Positions 1 through 8,692 of a DNA stretch of 64,000 nt are shown piece by piece; position 1 is the first letter of the stretch, and every line of letters begins with the position of its first letter. Source of the DNA: DATJGR01 sp963735085 (GTDB lineage Bacteria > Pseudomonadota > Gammaproteobacteria > Pseudomonadales > Azotimanducaceae). A model generated the notes under the pieces. It made no database searches. It worked only from the letters and a program-made list of their open reading frames with translations, and was not told the DNA's origin. The position numbers were made by a program, and so were the translations under genes. The DNA is taken from NCBI GenBank assembly GCA_963735085.1, contig CAVTJP010000002.1, positions 1,406,399 through 1,470,398 of the forward strand, in the 5' to 3' direction.

Positions 1-2749
1 ACGGTACGCAATCGCACTCGAGGTGATTGAACGGCACGCGTACGACCGGTCGAGCTTCCTGCAAGGCGCCGCCGTCGACGAAGACAAAATCGAAGCACCC
101 GACGCCCCACCGATCGAAGTCGACGCGCTGCCCGACCTCGCCTACGTCAATCCGGCCTCGTCGCGCGTGCACGTGCTCGACAAGGTGTTGAGCTTCGACG
201 ATGCGCAGGAGGCGGTTTATCGCGCGCCGCCGCCGGTGATCCTCATCGGTTCGGCCGGCAGCGGCAAAACCGCACTCGCACTGGAGAAGCTGAAGCTCGC
301 CCCGGGCGCGGTGTTGTATGTCACCCGCTCGGCGTATCTCGCCCAGCATGCGCGCGATCTCTACTACGCGAACGGCTACGCACCCGAGCACCAGGACGCC
401 GAATTTCTGAACCTCTCGGAACTCATCGGCACCATCGGCGTACCCGCGGGACGCGAGGTTCGCTTCGCGGATTTTCGCGCGTGGTTTGCGCGCCACCGGC
501 AGGCGGCCAGACGCGTGCGCGACGCGCACGCATTGTTCGAGGAATTCCGTGGTGTGCTGACCGGCACCTCGCTGTCTGCGCCGTGGCTCTCACGCGGGGA
601 TTATCTGTCGCTCGGCGTGCGGCGCTCGATTTTCATCGACGAAGAGCGCGAGGAGGTTTACGCGCTGTTCGAAAAGTACCTCGAATGGCTCGACCATGCG
701 GGATGCTATGACGGCAATGTCGCGGCGCAAGAGCGGCTCGATCGGGTTGCGCCGCGCTATGACTTTGTCGTAGCAGACGAAGCCCAGGATCTCACCAATG
801 TCGAGCTCACGCTGATATTGAAAACGCTGCAACGACCCGGCGAGTTTCTGCTGTGCGGCGACTCGAACCAGATCGTCCATCCGAACTTTTTTTCGTGGGC
901 GAATGTCAAAACGCTGTTCTTCGAACATGAGGAACTCGCGCCATGGCGGGAAATCTTCGTGCTGCGCGCGAACTATCGCAACGCCGTGGAAGTCACCGAT
1001 GTCGCGAACCGTTTGCTGAAGACGAAATTCGTGCGCTTCGGCGCGGTGGACCGCGAAAGCCACTACCTGGTGGAGTCGCTGCCGTCGATTCGAGGCGAAG
1101 TCGAATTGCTGCCGGCGCAGGATTCGACGGTGGGTGATCTGGACGTGAAGACGCGCCGCTCGCGCCGCTTTGCCGTGATCGTGCTGCGCGACGAAGACAA
1201 GGCCGAGGCCGCCAAACGTTTTCACACACCGCTGCTGTTCTCGGTACAGGAAGCCAAGGGTCTGGAGTACGAGAACGTGATTCTGTACAACATGATCACG
1301 CAGGCGCGCGACGCGTTCGCGCAACTGGCGCAGAACGTCACGCCTGCCGACCTCGACGGCGAGCCGACGTATGCGCGCGCGGCGGACAAGCGCGACAAGT
1401 CGCTGGAGACCAACAAGTTCTTCGTCAACGCGCTGTACGTGGCGATGACCCGGGCGGTACGGCGGCTGTATGTGGTGGAAGCGGACATCAAGCATCCGCT
1501 GCTGCACCTGATCGGTTTGTCACAGGTACGCGAGCGAGCCGATCTCACCGCGCAAACCTCGAACGTCGAGGAGTGGCAGCTGGAAGCGCGACGGCTGGAA
1601 CTGCAAGGCAAGCAGGAGCAGGCCGATGCCGTTCGCCGCGACATCCTCCACGTGCAGCCCGTGCCGTGGCAGGTGCTCGACCGCGAGCGATTCCTCGAGG
1701 CAGCGGCCACCGCACTCGATCCGAACTGCGTGTCGAGCAAGCTGCGCCGGCAGCTTCTGGAATACGCCTCCATGTACCAGGAATTCGACGTAGCCGGGCG
1801 CCTCATCGCCGTGAACTTCACGACGGAAGCCGGATTCGCAGGTCAGGAACCGGGGTTGCGGCGCAAGCATCTCGCCGCATACATGCTGAAGAATCCCAAC
1901 GAGGTGCTGCGACTCGTGAGCGCGCACGGCGTCGACTTCCGCAGCCCGATCAACCTGACGCCGCTGATGCTCGCGGCGCTCGCCGGCAACGCGGATCTGG
2001 TTCGCGCGTTGATTGAACGCGGCGCCAATCCGGAACTTGTCGACAACGTCGGCCGCACGGCATTGCACGTCGCGCTCGCGCGCGCCGCAATCGACACCGG
2101 CTACGCGACCAACGCGCTGGGCGCACTCTGGCGCAGCCTGGCGCCGTCGAGCACGTCGCTGCTGCTGGACGGCCGCCTCGTAAAACTGGATGCGCACCAG
2201 ATCGAATACGTGCTGTTCCACGAGATGTACACGTTGTTGCGCATCCACATGTGCGACGCACAAGGCTGGCGAAGCCGGGGCATGCGCGCCCGGGATCTGC
2301 TCAACGCGGTGCACTCGCTGCCGAACACCGCGTTGCGGGTCGATCGCAGGCGGCGGGAATATCTGAGCGGCGTGCTGGCACGCAACGAGGTGAGCCGTGA
2401 CTACGCCTACAACCGCCGCCTGTTCATTCGCATCGCGCATGGGGAATACATGCTCAATCCGGAACTCGCCATTCGCGTCGGCGAAGACTGGGTGAACATC
2501 TATGAGGCAATGGGTATACACCGCATGGCAGCGTACGGCTTCGACGGACATGTTCGTGCGCTCGAGTTGATTGAGCACGCCATGACACTGCTGACGATGG
2601 GAAAGACGACCGACGGGACGAATCAACCGGGCCAATCTGCGGCGTTCGAGGACGAGATCGAAGGTGACGCGGATGATGCGACGGAGCCGTCGCTCGAGGA
2701 ACGCGCGTCGAGGCGCGCGGCGGCTCAGCTCGGCCTGTTTGGCGACTGA
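1..2749 (+). CDS. UvrD/Rep-like superfamily I helicase with C-terminal ankyrin-like repeats (5' end probably outside window)
   Basis: This encodes an ATP-dependent DNA or RNA helicase-like protein. Counting from the GTG at 23 (908 aa), the Q-motif-like FDDAQ lies near residue 58, Walker A GSAGSGKT at 76-83, motif II DEAQD at 252-256, motif V QEAKGLEYENV near 409 and motif VI YVAMTRA near 471. These are the hallmarks of UvrD/Rep-family ATPases. Residues about 625-700 carry ankyrin-like repeats (LTPLMLAALAGN, GRTALHVALA), and the tail is acidic. The reading frame stays open to the left edge, so the true start is probably upstream and the N-terminus is missing here. The ankyrin fusion suggests a protein-interaction role. 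The substrate is unknown. Confidence 0.85.
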   Translation, partial: RYAIALEVIERHAYDRSSFLQGAAVDEDKIEAPDAPPIEVDALPDLAYVNPASSRVHVLDKVLSFDDAQEAVYRAPPPVILIGSAGSGKTALALEKLKLAPGAVLYVTRSAYLAQHARDLYYANGYAPEHQDAEFLNLSELIGTIGVPAGREVRFADFRAWFARHRQAARRVRDAHALFEEFRGVLTGTSLSAPWLSRGDYLSLGVRRSIFIDEEREEVYALFEKYLEWLDHAGCYDGNVAAQERLDRVAPRYDFVVADEAQDLTNVELTLILKTLQRPGEFLLCGDSNQIVHPNFFSWANVKTLFFEHEELAPWREIFVLRANYRNAVEVTDVANRLLKTKFVRFGAVDRESHYLVESLPSIRGEVELLPAQDSTVGDLDVKTRRSRRFAVIVLRDEDKAEAAKRFHTPLLFSVQEAKGLEYENVILYNMITQARDAFAQLAQNVTPADLDGEPTYARAADKRDKSLETNKFFVNALYVAMTRAVRRLYVVEADIKHPLLHLIGLSQVRERADLTAQTSNVEEWQLEARRLELQGKQEQADAVRRDILHVQPVPWQVLDRERFLEAAATALDPNCVSSKLRRQLLEYASMYQEFDVAGRLIAVNFTTEAGFAGQEPGLRRKHLAAYMLKNPNEVLRLVSAHGVDFRSPINLTPLMLAALAGNADLVRALIERGANPELVDNVGRTALHVALARAAIDTGYATNALGALWRSLAPSSTSLLLDGRLVKLDAHQIEYVLFHEMYTLLRIHMCDAQGWRSRGMRARDLLNAVHSLPNTALRVDRRRREYLSGVLARNEVSRDYAYNRRLFIRIAHGEYMLNPELAIRVGEDWVNIYEAMGIHRMAAYGFDGHVRALELIEHAMTLLTMGKTTDGTNQPGQSAAFEDEIEGDADDATEPSLEERASRRAAAQLGLFGD

Positions 2750-2805
2750 TCGCGACACCGGTCATTGACGCCTATGCGCCCCTCCGTGTAGCAGTCAGCT
2801 CGGCA

Positions 2806-2895
2806 TCAATACGACTTCGGCAATTCCAGCACGTGCTCGGACACGTAGTTCATGATCATTTCCTGCGAGATTGGCGCAATGCGCATCAAGCGCGC
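2806..2895 (-). pseudogene. Remnant: last 29 codons of an acyl-CoA dehydrogenase gene
   Basis: The minus strand reads ARLMRIAPISQEMIMNYV, then SEHVLELPKSY and a stop. This is the C-terminus of the intact acyl-CoA dehydrogenase ending at 8603, with one clear amino-acid difference (E for G). At the DNA level the two copies differ at 13 of 90 positions, counted by eye, mostly at synonymous sites. Upstream of the fragment the frame meets a stop and the similarity ends. It is therefore a rearrangement scar rather than a gene. Confidence 0.85.
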
Positions 2896-3351
2896 CTAAC
2901 GATCGGTTTTGCCGCGTACGCGAAGGAACTGAAGCCCGTTGATCTGCCGTATCTGCAGTGGGACGAGTACGTGCTCGGCACCAACATGCAGCACGCGCTG
3001 CTGCTGGCCGAGAAACTGCTCGCACGGCACAACGCCGGCACCAAACAGATCATCATGATTTCAGACGGCGAACCGACCGCGCACCTCGAGAACGGGCACG
3101 CGCAATTTGCCTACCCGCCGACGCGCGCAACGATCCGCGCGACGATGCGCGCGGTGCGGCTGTGCACGCAGAAGAACATTGCGATCAATACGTTCATGCT
3201 CGACGCCAACCAGTATCTGAAGGCGTTCATGGACGAGATTGCCAGAATCAACGGCGGCCGCGTGTTCTATACGAGCCCGGAAAAGCTCGGCGAATACATT
3301 CTGGTGGATTACGTGCAGCACAAGCGCAAGCGGTTGGCGCGACGGGCTTAG
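2896..3351 (+). pseudogene. 5'-truncated von Willebrand factor A (VWA) domain protein
   Basis: The frame reads TIGFAAYAKELKPVDLPYLQ, then WDEYVLGTNMQHAL, KQIIMISDGEPTAHLE and GRVFYTSPEKLGEYILVDYV. This matches the C-terminal half of bacterial VWA proteins of the CoxE/YehP-like type: the TNMQHAL segment includes a MIDAS threonine, and the ISDGEPT strand follows. The N-terminal half, including the DxSxS part of the MIDAS site, is absent. The frame runs leftward without a stop into the acyl-CoA dehydrogenase remnant, so the formal ORF from 2833 is a chimera. It is most likely inactive. A short expressed VWA fragment cannot be excluded. Confidence 0.75.
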
Positions 3352-3392
3352 CGCAGCAAGCTCGCGTTTGCTTGCCAGACAACCTCAAACAC

Positions 3393-4345
3393 CTAGTGCA
3401 CAGTGAGGTTCGTTGGCGGTCGCGGAAGTGTTCCGGACGCGGCGCCAATGTAGGGCTTCAGCGTTGCATCAAGCTGCCAACCGGGATTCGTGCCACTACC
3501 CGCGTACGCGCCGCGAAATGTGCCGGTGCCTCTATCAGTGCCATTGAAGTCATTCCAGAAATCCGCTTCGCCCGCCAGCACAGCTGGGTACACGATCGGC
3601 GTTCCGTCGAGGCGACCGGCGATCGGATAGAAATTCATCGAACCGAGTACCGTCGAAGGCGATACCACATAGTTGGCCGCCAGGTTAATCTGATCCACAA
3701 CGTTGTCTCGGACGTTGGTGACCGAGCCATTGATCTGTTGGTCGGCGAACACCGCGTTTCCGATGACCAGATCGTCGACACGCGCAGCCGACGCGAATCG
3801 GATGCCGTTTGCGCCGCCATAAATCGTATTGTTGTAGACGTATGCGACTTTCAGCGGCCCGTTGTGATCAACAAGATACATCGCGCTTTGTCCGGATCCT
3901 GCCCCTACGAGGACATTGTCGTGAATGGCGAGCCGTCCCGACGCCTGGATCAACGATTCTCTTGAATTGTGGAAGATGAAATTTCCGTAGATCTCATACA
4001 GGTCATTCGACCCTTGGCCGGTATCCGGAAAGGCATCGACGAGGAGGTTGGGGCGATCTCCATCTCCGCTTGGGCGATCATCCTTGATCAAAACGTTGTG
4101 CCGGATGATTGTTGAATGCGAACCAGCGGGTACGTCCGGCAAAGAGTACGGAAGCTGATGTTTGACCTGAATCGCATACCCTTCGGGGTCGAGAACCAAG
4201 TTGTTCTCAATGATGCCGGCAATGAACGGCTGGGTTCCGTCGGAATTTCCAAAGTACATTCCGGTTCCGGGCTCTATGATGGTGTTTCCGCGGACGACCC
4301 AATTCCACGCGGGTGATTTGGTTGAGATCCCGACCGTTTGTTGGC
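3393..4345 (-). pseudogene. Right-handed beta-helix protein remnant fused to a broken kelch-type gene
   Basis: The minus-strand frame holds repeated short beta-strand units typical of a parallel beta-helix (VVRGNTIIEPGTGMYFGNSD, IIRHNVLI, YEIYGNFIFHN, AIHDNVLVGAGSG, AYVYNNTIYGGANG). The family includes secreted polysaccharide lyases and epimerases. The C-terminus looks natural and ends in a stop at 3393. No signal peptide or N-terminus is present. Instead the frame continues upstream near 4345 into kelch-like sequence, suggesting a deletion that joined two neighbouring genes. A secreted polysaccharide-modifying enzyme would suit an EPS locus, but this copy is probably dead. Confidence 0.6.
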
Positions 4346-5021
4346 TCCCACCCACCCCTAGAGGGCGCAGCCCGGGAGTCGGCATGATCTGGTGCCGTTT
4401 CGTCGCGGGTTCGTAGATCGCAATGTCGTTACTTTCGCGAGCGCTGCCATACACCACAAACGCTTCGTGTTTCGAGTCGTAGACAATGTTGTTGTCTAGG
4501 TCCAGCAATCCCTTTGCGAAGATCCCGTGCCACGCACGCGGCCCGAAAGTAGATCGCACAGCCAGGTCGGATGACGCCGGATCGTGGCCAGACCTTTTGC
4601 AGCATATACGTGAACTTGCCAGGTTCGAGATGTGCGGGATAGCTGGCGACAACGATCTGATCCAGTCGCGCGTCGTACGCCAGCGCGCCGTATGTATGCA
4701 TCGGCCACGGGTGATCGCCTAATCATGCGTGTCGCTCCCAAACAAAACCAATCTGCCACGCTTGGAATCGAAGGCGCTGCCGCCATGATTTTGACGCCCG
4801 AAGAACACCTCGTCGTCCACACGTTGCTGGTGCAGTGTCACCCATTTGCCAACGGGCAGTTCTCGCAGCCAGTCTCGGTATTCAAGTGCAGCGCGTAGCG
4901 ACGGATAACGGCTGCCATCTCGACGCAGCACAGCGAGTATTGCGCTGGGGTCCACCGCATCATTGTGCGTGCAGGCGTGTCTATCGAGTTGTTTCAGAAT
5001 TTCGAGGAACCCCGCCTTCAC
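4345..5021 (-). pseudogene. Broken kelch/galactose-oxidase-like beta-propeller gene
   Basis: Coherent pieces of one protein lie in different minus-strand frames. 4719-5021 gives SAILAVLRRDGSRYPSLRAA and NHGGSAFDSKRGRLVLFGSD. The segment near 4590-4715 gives GDHPWPMHTYGALAYDARLD and SYPAHLEPGKFTYML. A further frame from about 4590 down gives NNIVYDSKHEAFVVYGSARE. The order suits a kelch-like propeller, but there are at least two frame changes (near 4719 and 4580-4620), and expected sequence appears to be missing between the first two pieces. The gene also lacks a recognisable signal peptide. It is clearly broken as written. Confidence 0.65.
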
Positions 5022-5089
5022 GCCGCCGCCATCTCATTCAAGGCGCCGCTCAATCATAGGCACCCCCGGCAGCGCCGTCGGCGTCAGAA

Positions 5090-6130
5090 TCAACGGGCAC
5101 TCCAGAACAGGTCGTCGTTCAGCTGCTGCGTGCGTTTCAAATACAGCAGCTGCTTGAGCCGCGTGTAAGCACGGAATTCGAAGTCGGTCGCGGAAAAATC
5201 GATTCGTTCGAACAGCGCACGCAATTCTTCGGCGCCTTGTCGCGCGGTCCAGCGTGTCTTGAACCCCGGCAACTGGTTGGCAATCTTGTCGAACGACACG
5301 CGATAGCTGCGGTTGTCGCCGCTCGGCGCCCCGGCAGACACTTCGCAACCCGGAAACGCCTGTGCAACGATGTCTGCAATTTCGCGCACGCGGTAGTTCT
5401 CCGCCGAACTGCCGACGTTGAAAATTTCGCCGTTGATACGCTCCGCCGGCGCCACGAGGGCACACCGTACCGCCTCGATAATGTCTTCGATGTGGACGAT
5501 CGGCCGCCAGGGACTACCGTCACTGACCATCGCAATCTTCCCTCTCGTCCACGCGAGTGCACACAGGTCGTTCAATACGATATCGAAGCGCATGCGCGGC
5601 GACGGACGGTATGCGGTGGCGTTGCGCAAGAACGTGACGCAGAAAGCGTCGTCCGCCATGGGCTTCAGATCGCGCTCAACGTTGGCCTTGCAGTGTGCGT
5701 ACGCGGTCTGCGGATTGATTGGCGAGGTCTCGTCCAATGATTCGTTGCCGGTACCGACGCCATAAACACTGCACGACGACGCATACACGAAGCGCGACAC
5801 GCCAGCCTGTTTGGCGGCGTTCGCAATCCTCACCGAGCCTTCATGATTGATCTTGAACGTGATCTCAGGTCTGTTCTGGCCAAGCGGATCGTTCGAAAGC
5901 TCCGCCAGGTGCACCACGGCATCGAAGCCTTCGAAATCGTGTGGCGTCACGGTTCGCAGATCTTTATAGATCGTCGCCGGTGCGACTGGCATGCCCACCG
6001 GGTCGATATACAGACACGCATCGCGATAGAAACCGGTATCCAGACCGGTAATCTCGTGCCCATCGCCGGCCAGAATCGGCGCCATACGCGCGCCTATGTA
6101 ACCTTCGGTACCGGTAACGAGGACTTTCAC
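5090..6130 (-). CDS. NAD-dependent epimerase/dehydratase (extended SDR)
   Basis: This is a cytosolic nucleotide-sugar epimerase, dehydratase or reductase of 346 aa, a normal length for extended SDRs. The N-terminal Rossmann motif is TGTEGYIG (residues 6-13). The catalytic set includes SSCSVYG near 117 and YAHCK near 144 (YxxxK). The C-terminal half carries substrate-domain features (WRPIVHIEDII, GEIFNVGS). The start is GTG at 6130 with a good AGGAG box five bases upstream. It follows the carbamoyltransferase, SxtJ and DUF5989 genes on the same strand, so it is probably the last gene of that operon. The sugar substrate cannot be read from sequence. Confidence 0.88.
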   Translation of the reverse strand: MKVLVTGTEGYIGARMAPILAGDGHEITGLDTGFYRDACLYIDPVGMPVAPATIYKDLRTVTPHDFEGFDAVVHLAELSNDPLGQNRPEITFKINHEGSVRIANAAKQAGVSRFVYASSCSVYGVGTGNESLDETSPINPQTAYAHCKANVERDLKPMADDAFCVTFLRNATAYRPSPRMRFDIVLNDLCALAWTRGKIAMVSDGSPWRPIVHIEDIIEAVRCALVAPAERINGEIFNVGSSAENYRVREIADIVAQAFPGCEVSAGAPSGDNRSYRVSFDKIANQLPGFKTRWTARQGAEELRALFERIDFSATDFEFRAYTRLKQLLYLKRTQQLNDDLFWSAR

Positions 6131-6166
6131 TGACTACTCCTGGTTGATCGCAATTGCGCCTCGCCG

Positions 6167-6319
6167 CTAGAACAGCGTGTAGATGAACGGCGCCACCGCA
6201 GAGCCTTGCGCGAACACCAACAACCCACCCAGCAACACCATGACGAGGATGATCGGCGCCAGCCACAGCTTCTTGCGCTGGCGCATGAATTGCCACAGAT
6301 CACGCAGAAATTCGATCAT
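6167..6319 (-). CDS. DUF5989-family small membrane protein
   Basis: A 50-residue protein starting MIEFLRDLWQFMRQRKKLWL has a single membrane span (about residues 19-42) after a basic amphipathic start. This is the usual form of DUF5989 peptides, which are found after carbamoyltransferase and SxtJ-type genes. The ATG at 6319 overlaps the stop of the preceding gene by one base (TAATG), indicating translational coupling. A longer in-frame ORF starts further upstream but would lie inside the SxtJ gene. The biochemical role of the family is unknown. Confidence 0.8.
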   Translation of the reverse strand: MIEFLRDLWQFMRQRKKLWLAPIILVMVLLGGLLVFAQGSAVAPFIYTLF

Positions 6320-6732
6320 TAAAACGGATTCTCCAGGTTGTTCCGCGGCGGCCGCTCGCTCACTACGCGATAACTCGACACGTTGCGGTCCAGGCGGCGT
6401 CGTAGCGGATCGTAACGCCGCAGCCGCATCACCCATCCCACCGGGACGAACAGCAGTATGAATATGACACCCAGCACCAGCGGCGTCGTCACCTTATTGA
6501 GCAATAGTCCAAACCGCATCCAGCCCTGGTAAACCGGGCGCAGCGAACCCGGCGCAAGCGCTGCGCATATGCCCAGCACCGCGAGCACGAACCACGGCCA
6601 CAGCGGAAACGCGCGCTCCAGCAGCCACGGGAACACAACCCCGAACAAACCAGCAACGAGCGATCCGGATGCGAATCCGAATGTCCGCAACCCGCGCCGG
6701 TCGAGTTCAGGAATGGCGTGTGGCTCTGCCAT
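6319..6732 (-). CDS. SxtJ-family membrane protein
   Basis: This 137-aa protein has three to four hydrophobic segments (roughly residues 17-34, 43-60 and 77-98) followed by a basic cytoplasmic tail rich in arginine (MRLRRYDPLRRRLDR). This form and its place between a carbamoyltransferase and a DUF5989 peptide match the SxtJ family, named from the saxitoxin cluster, whose function is not established. The ATG overlaps the carbamoyltransferase stop by one base (TGATG). It may hold the carbamoyltransferase at the membrane; that is inference. Confidence 0.82.
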   Translation of the reverse strand: MAEPHAIPELDRRGLRTFGFASGSLVAGLFGVVFPWLLERAFPLWPWFVLAVLGICAALAPGSLRPVYQGWMRFGLLLNKVTTPLVLGVIFILLFVPVGWVMRLRRYDPLRRRLDRNVSSYRVVSERPPRNNLENPF

Positions 6733-8591
6733 CAGTCGAGCTCGAAATCGTGCTGCCAGGAATCATCCTGGATCTGCGCGGGCTGATCCGCCTTCGCAAG
6801 TATGTAATTTTCCAGTACAAGGTAGTCCATGTCGGTACGCATGAAGCAGCGATAAGCGTCATCCGGCGACCCAACAATCGGCTCACCGCGCACATTGAAA
6901 GACGTATTGACCAGTACGCCGCAGCCGGTCCGGCGTTCGAATGCACGCAGCAACGCGTGATAGCGCGGATTGGTCTGCGCATGCACCGTTTGCACGCGCG
7001 CGGAATTGTCGACGTGCGTGATCGCTGGTAACTGCGAACGTTTCAGATTCAGTTTTTCGAGGCCGAACAGCTGCTGCTGTTCGGCCGTCAACGCGATGCG
7101 CAACGCTTCGCGCAGCGGCGCGACGATCAGCATGTAGGGGCTGGCGGTATTCAGCTCGAAGTACTCAGATACGCGTTCGGCGAGCACTGACGGTGCGAAT
7201 GGCCGGAACGATTCACGGTGTTTGATCTTCAGGTTCATCACCGACTGCATGCTCGAACTACGCGGATCGCCGATAATCGAGCGCGCGCCCAATGCGCGAG
7301 GACCGAATTCCATCCGGCCCTGGAACCACCCCACTACGTTGCCGTCATCGAGCAGCGCTGCAACGCGGTCGAACAGTTCTTCATCGCCGGCACGTTCATA
7401 GCTCGCCCCGACCACATCCATCGCATGCTGGATCTCCACATCGTCGAACCGTGGACCGAGATACGCGCCGCGCATTGCATCTTCAGCGACTACGCGGCGT
7501 GGCTGACCCAGGTACTCGTGCCACACCGTGGCTGCCGCGCCCAGCGCGCCACCGGCATCGCCCGCCGCGGGTTGCACCCAGATTGATTCGAACGGACCCT
7601 CGCGCAGAATCCGGCCGTTGGCGACACAATTCAGCGCAACACCGCCAGCCAGACACAGATTGGACTCACCAGTCTCCTTGTGCAGCGTCCGCACGAGACG
7701 CAGCACCACCTCTTCGGTGACCGCCTGAATCGATGCGGCGATATCCATCTCGCGTTGCGTCAAGCGCGCTTCGGGCGACCGCGGCGGCCCCCCGAACAGC
7801 GCGTCGAATCGGGCGTTCGTCATCGTCAGGCCGGTGCAGTAGTCGAAGTACCTCATATCCAGTGCAAACGTGCCGTCTCGCTTCAGGTCGAGCAGGTTGT
7901 CGTAAATCGCATCCACATAGCGGGGCTCGCCGTAAGGCGCCAGCCCCATCAGCTTGTACTCGCCGGAATTCACTTTGAAGCCGGTGTAGTAGGTGAACGC
8001 CGAGTACAGCAATCCTAGCGAGTGTGGGAAATCGATCTCCCACAGCGGCGTCAACTCATGCTCGTGCCCGAGCCAGGCGGTGGTCGTCGCCCACTCCCCC
8101 ACCCCGTCCAGGCACAGCACCGCTGCGCAATCGAACGGACTCGGATAAAACGCCGACGCGGCGTGCGACTGGTGGTGCCCGCCAAACAACAGCGCCGGCA
8201 ACTCAGCCCGCTTGCATGCACCGAGCTGCGAAAGCTCACGCTTCAGTGTCGATTTCAGATACAGCTTTTCTTTGAGCCAGACCGGCATCGCAGAGAGAAA
8301 GGAGCGAAATCCGTTTGGCGCGTAGCTGAAATACGTCTCGAGCAACCGCTCGAATTTGATCAGCGGTTTGTCGTAAAACACCACGTAGTCGAGATCGTTC
8401 AACGCGATGTGGCCTTCCGCAAGGCAGTACCCAATCGCACGCGCCGGAAACTGTGGGTCGTGTTTTTTGCGGGAAAATCGTTCTTCCTGGGCGGCCGCTA
8501 CAATCTCGCCATCGCGCAGCAATGCAGCCGCACTGTCGTGATAGTAGGCGGATATCCCAAGAATATGCGTCGCCTTGGCAGCGTCTGTCAT
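6732..8591 (-). CDS. Carbamoyltransferase (NodU/CmcH/TobZ family)
   Basis: This 619-aa enzyme would use carbamoyl phosphate and ATP to place a carbamoyl group on a sugar or other hydroxyl. The N-terminal Kae1-like domain begins HILGISAYYHDSAAALLRDG and holds the metal-binding HHQSHAAS motif near residue 135. The segment GEYKLMGLAPYGEP and the C-terminal domain (WFQGRMEFGPRALGARSI, VNTSFNVRGEPIV) are characteristic of NodU/CmcH proteins. The ATG at 8591 is the first sensible start (MTDAAKATHILG). It heads a tightly coupled operon with SxtJ and DUF5989 genes. The most likely acceptor is a sugar of the EPS made by this locus. Confidence 0.93.
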   Translation of the reverse strand: MTDAAKATHILGISAYYHDSAAALLRDGEIVAAAQEERFSRKKHDPQFPARAIGYCLAEGHIALNDLDYVVFYDKPLIKFERLLETYFSYAPNGFRSFLSAMPVWLKEKLYLKSTLKRELSQLGACKRAELPALLFGGHHQSHAASAFYPSPFDCAAVLCLDGVGEWATTTAWLGHEHELTPLWEIDFPHSLGLLYSAFTYYTGFKVNSGEYKLMGLAPYGEPRYVDAIYDNLLDLKRDGTFALDMRYFDYCTGLTMTNARFDALFGGPPRSPEARLTQREMDIAASIQAVTEEVVLRLVRTLHKETGESNLCLAGGVALNCVANGRILREGPFESIWVQPAAGDAGGALGAAATVWHEYLGQPRRVVAEDAMRGAYLGPRFDDVEIQHAMDVVGASYERAGDEELFDRVAALLDDGNVVGWFQGRMEFGPRALGARSIIGDPRSSSMQSVMNLKIKHRESFRPFAPSVLAERVSEYFELNTASPYMLIVAPLREALRIALTAEQQQLFGLEKLNLKRSQLPAITHVDNSARVQTVHAQTNPRYHALLRAFERRTGCGVLVNTSFNVRGEPIVGSPDDAYRCFMRTDMDYLVLENYILAKADQPAQIQDDSWQHDFELD

Positions 8592-8602
8592 GTTCGACCA
8601 GG

Positions 8603-8692
8603 TCAATAGGACTTCGGCAACCCGAGTACGTGCTCGGACACGTAGTTCATGATCATCTCCTGGGAGATTGGCGCGATACGCATCAGCCTTGC
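8603..8692. repeat. Direct repeat partner of 2806-2895 (acyl-CoA dehydrogenase 3' end)
   Basis: The last 90 bases of the intact acyl-CoA dehydrogenase gene recur in the same orientation at 2806-2895 with about 86% identity (13 mismatches counted by eye). The two copies bracket a 5.7-kb segment holding the VWA fragment, the broken kelch/beta-helix gene, the epimerase and the carbamoyltransferase operon. Similarity stops at the stop codon on one side and after 29 codons on the other. Confidence 0.85.

Noticed and set aside
590..2758. Long minus-strand open frames under the helicase gene (305 and 412 aa)
   Set aside because: They lie opposite a gene with clear helicase motifs, are rich in Arg/His/Val as expected for the reverse of GC-rich coding DNA, and show no family pattern.
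2833..2895. Start of the VWA ORF (MLGHVVHDHFLRDW...)
   Set aside because: These codons are the antisense of the acyl-CoA dehydrogenase tail, not a real VWA N-terminus; the true gene start is missing.
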